A DNA stretch of 5,115 nt from the NCBI GenBank assembly GCA_003135495.1, contig PLBX01000017.1:1-5115 (forward strand), in the 5' to 3' direction. The notes under the pieces are model-generated. The model did not search any database. It had not been told where the DNA came from and worked only from the letters and a program-made list of their open reading frames with translations. This stretch comes from Acidobacteriaceae bacterium (GTDB lineage Bacteria; Acidobacteriota; Terriglobia; Terriglobales; Acidobacteriaceae). Of the stretch, positions 1 through 5,115 are shown piece by piece (the stretch's first letter is position 1; every line of letters begins with the position of its first letter). Both the position numbers and the translations under genes were made by a program.

Positions 1-363
1 CAGAAATACCGGGGCCGATCAGTCTATCTTTTATCTAAGGGTCGGTCAAAGGAGCTTGGACTGAATGGCGTATTACAGAGATGGTCGCCCAACACGATAG
101 CAGAGAGCGCGCTGCTAAGCGCTTACCATTTGCAGGTCATTTGTGGCTACCGCGTTCTGAATGGCTCGCAAATTCAAAAAAACCTTAAGAAGCATGATTT
201 GTCTGTTTCTAACATTTCCATGGCAATAATCCAAAACATGCAGTTTTTTGATCCACCGCGCATGATGAAAAAGAAGCGGAGGGCCAAGCAGCGGAATCGC
301 TATACAATAACCGAGGCTGGCATTACGTATGTCGAAAACCAGCTCCTGAAAATAGATGACTGA
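1..363 (+). CDS. C-terminal part of a winged-helix-like protein, 5' end outside window
   Basis: The reading frame is open from the first base to a TGA at 361-363, giving 120 residues. An internal TTG at 130 could start a 77-residue protein, but it has no Shine-Dalgarno sequence and would cut the first predicted helix, so the true start is probably left of the window. Numbering from the first visible residue, residues 31-49 look like a helix (AESALLSAYHLQVICGY), 55-66 and 69-81 like a helix-turn-helix pair, and 85-104 like a basic wing rich in Lys and Arg (MMKKKRRAKQRNR) leading into YTITEAG. The last helix, 105-117, ends in VENQLL. The 'Y-x-(L/I)-T-x-x-G' strand and helix is typical of winged-helix domains, and the basic wing suggests nucleic-acid binding. 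The protein family and any N-terminal domain are unknown. The gene converges on the lipoprotein gene. Its AT-richer, Lys-rich composition differs somewhat from its neighbours. The open frame is fairly secure; the function is tentative. Confidence 0.6.
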   Translation, partial: QKYRGRSVYLLSKGRSKELGLNGVLQRWSPNTIAESALLSAYHLQVICGYRVLNGSQIQKNLKKHDLSVSNISMAIIQNMQFFDPPRMMKKKRRAKQRNRYTITEAGITYVENQLLKIDD

Positions 364-366
364 ACT

Positions 367-392
367 TAACAACTCACCAGTGGCAGTTGTTA
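367..392. terminator. Inverted repeat just after the winged-helix gene stop, possible terminator
   Basis: TAACAACT (367-374) is perfectly complementary to AGTTGTTA (385-392), giving an 8-bp stem with a 10-nt loop three bases after the TGA. It lies between convergent genes and could act on transcripts from either side. The stem is AT-rich and no clear U-tract follows on either strand, so it is not a canonical intrinsic terminator. An operator or simple mRNA 3'-end hairpin is also possible. Confidence 0.35.
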
Positions 393-396
393 CATC

Positions 397-415
397 GCGC
401 TGCCGCTCGCGGCGC
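397..415. terminator. GC-rich stem-loop in the convergent gap, possible terminator
   Basis: GCGCTGC (397-403) pairs with GCGGCGC (409-415) over 7 bp, including one G-T wobble, around a 5-nt loop. It lies only 4 nt from the preceding inverted repeat, so the 88-bp gap carries two tandem hairpins. It is downstream of both the winged-helix gene and the lipoprotein gene. No T-run follows on either strand, so any terminating role would be non-canonical. Confidence 0.3.
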
Positions 416-451
416 TGCTAGACAGTCTAACCTCCCTTAGAACTCTGACCT

Positions 452-1354
452 TTAGGGGAAAGTAAGCATCAACGTTCCGCTTTCCTGTCCGTTCAGAGGA
501 AACACTACTCCCTGGCAGTCGGCCGGGTTTGCAATAACGTAGTCGCTGGAGGGATTATCCTGAGCTGCACCGCACGCCGAGTTGTTACCTGCACACAGTT
601 CTGTCTTTCCGGTTACGGTGGCAGTAGTGGCGAAATTACCGACAACCTGTGGAACTTGCGCGACAAGCGTACCGTCGCCGCCGTAGAAGGACAAGGTTAC
701 ATTCGCCCCACTGATAATCCCTCTCACCTGCGCCGTTGATAAACACGGGTAATTGGTGACTGCCATAAAACCGACCAGGTCTGTATCGCTAGAGCCGGTA
801 TTCTGCCCTTGAGTAAGCTCGCCAGTCACCTGATATGTATTGCCGAACAGTGGCGAATTGATACTTGTGGAAGTCAGCGTGCCGGAAAAAGTTCCGGTTA
901 AGGGTGCGACCTGTACCGCCGTCCACGATCCGGTTGGAGTAGCCCCGCAAACTTTATCTGACTCCGTATAAGACCCACTCATGGAGTTTAAATTTGACGA
1001 GGCGGAACCTAGGAACGAATACGACCCGACTAGCAAGAGGACCGATCCAAACTCATTAATCGACAAATTAACATTTGTGCCCGAAACGGTCCCGCTCAGG
1101 GGCGCAACTCCTGAACAGTTATTTACAGACGTGGGCTGTACCGCTAAGTTGCCAGTAAGCGACCCTTTATCCTGCAACAAAAAGCCGCTTTCAGACTGCG
1201 GAGTTGTGCTTTTATTTGGGTAAATATTAAATTGCCAGTTGCCGGCGAGTGCCTCCGGCGGAGGAGTTGTTGTGCTGCTGCCTCCACACCCTATCTCGCC
1301 AAGCATGAAAACTAATAAAATGAACGTGATTGATTTCACAGTTCTCCTCACCAT
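452..1354 (-). CDS. Secreted beta-rich lipoprotein with two related halves
   Basis: This encodes a 300-residue protein from the ATG at 1354 to a TAA at 454-452. Residues 1-22 form a lipoprotein signal peptide: a basic start (VRRTVK), a hydrophobic core (ITFILLVFML) and the sequence EIG before C23, the likely lipidated cysteine. Glu at -3 is unusual for a lipobox. A Gly-Ser-Thr-Pro tether (24-33) follows. There is no Asp at +2, which under the Lol rule favours the outer membrane. The rest is rich in Gly, Ser, Thr and Val with alternating beta-strand patterns and two similar halves, about 37-144 and 152-299. Each opens with L-(A/T)-G and contains SG-(T/A)-NV-(N/T)-LS (91-98 and 215-222) with a cysteine before and after it. 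No catalytic motif is visible. Similar uncharacterised lipoproteins are common in Acidobacteriota. The gene lies 51 bp downstream of the receptor gene and is probably co-transcribed with it. A GTG at 1339-1337 has a better ribosome binding site and would give 295 residues. Lipoprotein identity is strong; function is unknown. Confidence 0.88.
   Translation of the reverse strand: MVRRTVKSITFILLVFMLGEIGCGGSSTTTPPPEALAGNWQFNIYPNKSTTPQSESGFLLQDKGSLTGNLAVQPTSVNNCSGVAPLSGTVSGTNVNLSINEFGSVLLLVGSYSFLGSASSNLNSMSGSYTESDKVCGATPTGSWTAVQVAPLTGTFSGTLTSTSINSPLFGNTYQVTGELTQGQNTGSSDTDLVGFMAVTNYPCLSTAQVRGIISGANVTLSFYGGDGTLVAQVPQVVGNFATTATVTGKTELCAGNNSACGAAQDNPSSDYVIANPADCQGVVFPLNGQESGTLMLTFP
1344..1348 (-). promoter_or_regulatory. 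AGGAG Shine-Dalgarno candidate inside the lipoprotein 5' end
   Basis: On the minus strand AGGAG lies 4 nt before the GTG at 1339-1337 (codon 6 of the longer reading). The upstream ATG at 1354 is preceded only by a weak AGAAAG-like sequence. This favours a 295-residue product starting MKSITFILL, although both versions keep a workable signal peptide. The short 4-nt spacing keeps the choice open. Confidence 0.45.
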
Positions 1355-1405
1355 ATGACGCTTTCTAACATTGACTCTAAGTCGCGAGATGGCTCCTGCC
1401 GACCT

Positions 1406-4400
1406 TCAAAAGCTATACTTCAAGCCGAATTGCATGGTCCTTGGACGATGTGCATCTACAGGATGTAGAAATGAGTTACCTGACAAGCAGTCAGTCCCTC
1501 CCCCCACAAATCCAGCGCTATAGTCGGGACCACCGTAGCAATTGATTACATTGTTACCGCTGCTCCCCGGATTGTTCGGATCATAGATCCGGAACTGCGT
1601 GTGATTGAAAAGGTTGAAAGCCTCGATACGAAATTCGAGGTCATTGTTCTCGCGAATCTTGAAATACTTGAGTAACGCGATATCGAAATTCAATCGATGA
1701 GGGTTATTCAGGAAGTTGCGTCCCGCGTTTCCGAAGGTAAGTCCTCGGGGTGCAACAAACATATTCGGATTTCCTAAAAGCGGGCCAAAGCTTTGGGTAG
1801 TATTTGTATTCGGCACGCCGTTTATAAAGTTCGGCGTAGTCGCAACCGGTGGAATCGGGCCGCGCGCCAGATCGGGGTAAGACCCTGGCCCAATGCCGTT
1901 GGCCACTCCCGCATTGTCGGGTAGTCCGATACTATTGCTGCCGCCTCCATTGACAACGCTGAAAGGTGTACCGGAGGCAAAGAGAGTTACGCCGGAAGCC
2001 TCCCACCCATCAAGCAGGGTGCGGGAAAGTCTGGAAGAAGTTGCCGGTTGAGACGGTTTACCCGTAGGTTTGACGTCATTAACCCAGTCCGAAAAACGGT
2101 CCAGGTAATACCGAAGCGACGGAATCGAATACACGTAGCTAACATTTAAAAGATGACGCTGGTCAAAATCAGAGCTTGCCCGGTTGGATTGAAGATCCAG
2201 CGTATTTACGAATGTCGTATTGCTACGGTCAGAAGATTCGTCGATGGAATGGCTGTAGGTGTAACTCACCCCTAGCATAAGCGGACCGTGGGTGCGCCTG
2301 GCCGTTGTCTGGAAGGCGTTGTATTCGGAATTGGCGATGTTTTCTAGATCGTAAATCTGCGCATATCCTGGATAGGGGCGCAGGGTATTCACGTCCGGCA
2401 CAGTAGTGCCGCTAGCCAGCACGCCTTGGCAGGCGGCTTCCAGATTGTAATATGCGGGATTTCTGGCTGAGACAACGGTTCCGTTAAACAATCGGAACGT
2501 GCCACCTCCTCCCTGGCTGGGATCGCCGGTCCAACCCGCGCAATCGCCCGCATTGCCAGTGATCGAGGAGATAATCGGTTCGTGAGGGCCGAATGGATTC
2601 AATTGGGTGGGCACGGGATTCAATTGATTGAGCTGCCTCTGCACCGTCAAATGAGTTCCTTTACTACCCACGTAAGCAAAAGTAGCAACTGTGTCTTTTG
2701 TTAGCTCGCGTTGAACCGACAAACTCCACTGCTGCGCATAGGGCCATGACACTTGCGTCGGGATGGCGGTGATATTGAGCGGATACGCCCCTGGTCCGAC
2801 AGGGCAGTTGGCGCCAGAGCCGTCGGCAACGAAGCCCACGCCACCGATACATGCGTAATTCGCAGGAAAGCGTTGCGTCATACTCAAAACCAGGGGCGCG
2901 CTTCCCTCGAGGGAACCAGTGTTCGCTTCGTTGCCTGTCCCGTGCTCATAAAAAATTCCATATCCCCCACGCACGGAGGTTTTTCCGTCTCCACGTGGAT
3001 CCCACGCAAAGCCGAACCGCGGCGCATAATTAAAGAGGTGGTTCTTCATGCAGCTCGGAGGTACACCGTTTGGACCGCATTCGACTATGCCGTTGAGTAG
3101 GCGCGGATCCACGGAGGACAGATTAATAGGTATCGGCTTCCCGTTTGTCCCTAAGATAATTCCATAATTGGGGTCAACGTGAAGCTGCGCAGCAAGAGTG
3201 GGATCGTACAAACTAGGCTCAAAATTATACGCGTGCAAATATTTCTCGTGGTAGTCCCCGAATAGACTTAGTCGCAGTCCGAGATTCAGAGTGAGGCGCC
3301 GGGTAACCTTCCAATCATCCTGAAAATAAGGCTCCGCGATCGTGTAGCGATTGTAATAGCGCAGTTGCGCGCTATCCTGCGTGAAGCTCGCGATTGCATT
3401 TCGTGGAAACGCGGAACCGCCGAGCTGAGTAAGGAAGTTCGCAAAGGCATTACCCGTCCCGTTGCCCTGATAGCCTTGGTTTATGTTAGTGAATGTGAGA
3501 ATACCCTGAAGATCGCCGCTGGCTGCTCCGATCGCTCCGTTGGTTTCATTTTTCTGGGCATAGACGTACTGCACTCCAAACTGGAGGAAGTGCCGGCCCC
3601 GCTGCTTGCTAACATCATCCCGCCACTGGATGGTAGGGCTCGTATGTTCCCACGGCATATAGGAAGGATCCACCGCAAACCCGTTACCGCCGTATTCCGC
3701 ATTTGTGCCCCCAATGACGATGCCGGGTGCCTTGCCACCAAAACCATTGTTAAATAAATATCCCATCGGGTATTGCGGCCTCGCGGACACGGGATCCAGA
3801 GTGCCGGATGGAAAAGTCAGGCCCGCAGGCCGCTGCACATTGGCGCCTCCAGGCCCATTCTGGTCGGTAAGCGTGATATGGGAATTGGTGTAGCTGGCGA
3901 CGAAAACGTTCAACAGTGACGGCGTAATTGTCTCGGAGAGTCGAACCACGAGGCTGGTACCTGGCCCCACGAAGCGATTTTCCACCGTTGGAAAGCTATT
4001 CTTGACCGCGCCCCACTGCGGGTTCAATACCGTCGTATCCCACGAATCATGAATGTAGCGAAAGGTAGCCAAAACCTTCGGAGTGATGTTCTGGTCGATA
4101 CGGAACAGATCCTCCCGCCAATATGTGGAGGGGGAGATCGTCGCGACATAGCACGGCTCTACCGTTCGGCCCGTCTCCGGATCGGTCTGACCCACCAGAC
4201 TCGAATTGCAACCCGTAAATGAGTTCGGCAGGGGAATAAGATTTGTGTTCAAGAGCGCGCTTGCATTGGCATCAATTGTGGAGTTTCCTGGATTTACCCC
4301 ACTGGCAGTCGTAGTTGACGCCTGGACTACGTAATTACTGGGAAATCCCGTGTTAGGGCTGCTTCTCGGGCAGTCCGGAAACTGAGAAGGTGAAGTAAAA

Positions 4401-5115
4401 ATGGCACTGCTGCCCTGAGTTACTGCGGGACAAACGTCGCTGAAATCCCCGCCACGTTCCGCGACCGTGGGTACCGCAGCGTTAAACTCGACCGGCGTCT
4501 TCTCATAATGAAATTCTTCTGACACAAAAAAATACGTTTTATCCCTTTTGGAGTTGTAAACCTGGGGAATAAAAATTGGGCCGCCAAAGGTGAACCCGAA
4601 ATCATTACGTCGATATAGCGGCGCCTTGCTGGTGAAATCAAAATAATTTCTCGCATTGAAGAACTCGTTGCGAATGAACTCATACCCATTCCCGTGAAAC
4701 TGCTGGCCGCCCGATTTTGTCGTGACTAACACCTGACCCGAGGCCGTGCGTCCGTACATAGCGCCGAAATTGGAGGTCAATACTTTCACTTCCTGAATCG
4801 CATCCAGGCTCGGATAAACGATGAGAGTACTCTCCGCCCCGTTCAACCCGGCGTTTAGAACGTCGCTTCCGTCTACGTCGAACGTATTGTATTCGACGCG
4901 CCCGCCGTTGACGCTATATTTCACGCTGCCAGTTATGCCCACCTTCGCTTCGTCCTGGCCCGTCTGATTACTCACACCCGGCGCAAGCGCGATCAATTGA
5001 GTGAAGTTGCGTCCGTTCAGCCCAATCTCGACCACTTCTTTTTGGGTGATAGTCCCAGAAACATCCGCGTTTTGGGTCTCGACCTGGGAAACTCCTTGCG
5101 ACTCCACGTTAACGG
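1406..5115 (-). CDS. Oar-type TonB-dependent outer-membrane receptor, N-terminus outside window
   Basis: This is a large outer-membrane beta-barrel transporter that would use TonB-ExbBD energy. The frame stays open through the right edge: VN precedes the GTG at 5107, which is therefore probably internal. The TGA is at 1408-1406. With V at 5107 as residue 1, the plug domain spans roughly 1-140: NGRNFTQLIALAPGVS (31-46), YSVNGGRVEYNTFDVDG (64-80), and DAIQEVKVLTSNFGAMYGR then GQVLVTTKSGG (102-134). The barrel follows, with FGFTFGGPIF (170-179), KTYFFVSEE, PTVAERGGDFS (213-223), FQDDWKVTRRLTLNLGLR (595-612), YAPRFGFAWDPRGDGKTSVRGGYGIFYE (694-721), QQWSLSVQRE, NSEYNAFQTTARR (926-938), RHLLNVSYVYSIP (984-996), GWEASGVTLFASGTPFSV (1034-1051) and EAFNLFNHTQF (1162-1172). 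The C-terminus, FGLKYSF, ends in Phe, as expected for BAM-assembled barrels. Missing to the right should be the signal peptide and the carboxypeptidase-regulatory-like domain usual in this family. Twelve cysteines fall in six local pairs. The substrate is unknown; the family is usually linked to uptake of large or complex ligands. The lipoprotein gene follows in the same direction. Confidence 0.95.
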   Translation of the reverse strand, partial: VNVESQGVSQVETQNADVSGTITQKEVVEIGLNGRNFTQLIALAPGVSNQTGQDEAKVGITGSVKYSVNGGRVEYNTFDVDGSDVLNAGLNGAESTLIVYPSLDAIQEVKVLTSNFGAMYGRTASGQVLVTTKSGGQQFHGNGYEFIRNEFFNARNYFDFTSKAPLYRRNDFGFTFGGPIFIPQVYNSKRDKTYFFVSEEFHYEKTPVEFNAAVPTVAERGGDFSDVCPAVTQGSSAIFTSPSQFPDCPRSSPNTGFPSNYVVQASTTTASGVNPGNSTIDANASALLNTNLIPLPNSFTGCNSSLVGQTDPETGRTVEPCYVATISPSTYWREDLFRIDQNITPKVLATFRYIHDSWDTTVLNPQWGAVKNSFPTVENRFVGPGTSLVVRLSETITPSLLNVFVASYTNSHITLTDQNGPGGANVQRPAGLTFPSGTLDPVSARPQYPMGYLFNNGFGGKAPGIVIGGTNAEYGGNGFAVDPSYMPWEHTSPTIQWRDDVSKQRGRHFLQFGVQYVYAQKNETNGAIGAASGDLQGILTFTNINQGYQGNGTGNAFANFLTQLGGSAFPRNAIASFTQDSAQLRYYNRYTIAEPYFQDDWKVTRRLTLNLGLRLSLFGDYHEKYLHAYNFEPSLYDPTLAAQLHVDPNYGIILGTNGKPIPINLSSVDPRLLNGIVECGPNGVPPSCMKNHLFNYAPRFGFAWDPRGDGKTSVRGGYGIFYEHGTGNEANTGSLEGSAPLVLSMTQRFPANYACIGGVGFVADGSGANCPVGPGAYPLNITAIPTQVSWPYAQQWSLSVQRELTKDTVATFAYVGSKGTHLTVQRQLNQLNPVPTQLNPFGPHEPIISSITGNAGDCAGWTGDPSQGGGGTFRLFNGTVVSARNPAYYNLEAACQGVLASGTTVPDVNTLRPYPGYAQIYDLENIANSEYNAFQTTARRTHGPLMLGVSYTYSHSIDESSDRSNTTFVNTLDLQSNRASSDFDQRHLLNVSYVYSIPSLRYYLDRFSDWVNDVKPTGKPSQPATSSRLSRTLLDGWEASGVTLFASGTPFSVVNGGGSNSIGLPDNAGVANGIGPGSYPDLARGPIPPVATTPNFINGVPNTNTTQSFGPLLGNPNMFVAPRGLTFGNAGRNFLNNPHRLNFDIALLKYFKIRENNDLEFRIEAFNLFNHTQFRIYDPNNPGSSGNNVINCYGGPDYSAGFVGGGTDCLSGNSFLHPVDAHRPRTMQFGLKYSF

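Noticed and set aside
115..372. Open frame of 85 codons on the - strand over the winged-helix gene
   Set aside because: The opposite strand gives a coherent winged-helix pattern open from the window edge. This frame has no domain, so it is taken as a shadow.
981..1223. Open frame of 80 codons on the + strand inside the lipoprotein gene
   Set aside because: It is antisense to the first beta-rich half of a well-supported lipoprotein, with no recognisable protein feature.
1355..1405. Possible terminator or promoter between the receptor and lipoprotein genes
   Set aside because: Only 3-4 bp stems (such as GGC-TCCT-GCC and GACT-CTA-AGTC) and no convincing -35/-10 pair are visible, so read-through is the simpler reading.
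2595..2626. Two copies of GGATTCAATTG spaced 21 bp apart
   Set aside because: The repeat is in frame and simply encodes a repeated Q-L-N-P phrase in a receptor loop (QLNQLNPVPTQLNP), with no sign of a mobile or regulatory role.
2753..3100. Open frame of 115 codons on the + strand inside the receptor gene
   Set aside because: It is antisense to conserved receptor motifs (YAPRFGFAWDPRGDG) and its Arg-rich, low-order translation does not look like a real protein.
3365..3757. Open frame of 130 codons on the + strand inside the receptor gene
   Set aside because: It lies wholly antisense to the conserved barrel region and its translation shows no domain or signal peptide, so it is a by-product of the receptor's codon use.

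Overview
The window holds the parts of three genes and looks like chromosomal DNA of an Acidobacteriota bacterium, probably class Terriglobia. The assignment rests on two things seen in the translations. One is a very large Oar-type TonB-dependent receptor carrying phrases typical of the expanded acidobacterial receptor family (NGRNFTQL, FQDDWKVTRRLTLNLGLR, RHLLNVSYVYSIP, EAFNLFNHTQF). The other is a Cys-Gly-Gly-Ser-Ser lipoprotein of a beta-rich type common in the same group. Lineage below phylum is inference.

Layout. Positions 1-363 (+) are the 3' part of a gene whose start lies left of the window; its product ends in a winged-helix-like domain with a strongly basic wing. Positions 364-451 are an 88-bp convergent intergenic gap with two successive inverted repeats. 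Positions 452-1354 (-) encode a secreted lipoprotein of about 300 residues built from two related beta-rich halves. A 51-bp gap separates it from the receptor gene, 1406-5115 (-), whose 5' end (signal peptide, N-terminal carboxypeptidase-regulatory-like domain, TonB box) lies beyond the right edge.

The receptor and lipoprotein genes are co-directional, with the receptor upstream and no recognisable terminator or promoter between them, so they are probably co-transcribed. A simple working picture is an outer-membrane, TonB-energised transporter with a lipid-anchored partner in the same membrane. The substrate cannot be read from the sequence. The winged-helix gene is convergent and probably unrelated to them.

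I found no RNA genes, insertion sequences, CRISPR arrays, attachment sites or origins. Nothing here amounts to a clearly new system. The points most worth checking are the receptor-lipoprotein pairing, the pairwise spacing of all 12 receptor cysteines, and the internal duplication in the lipoprotein.
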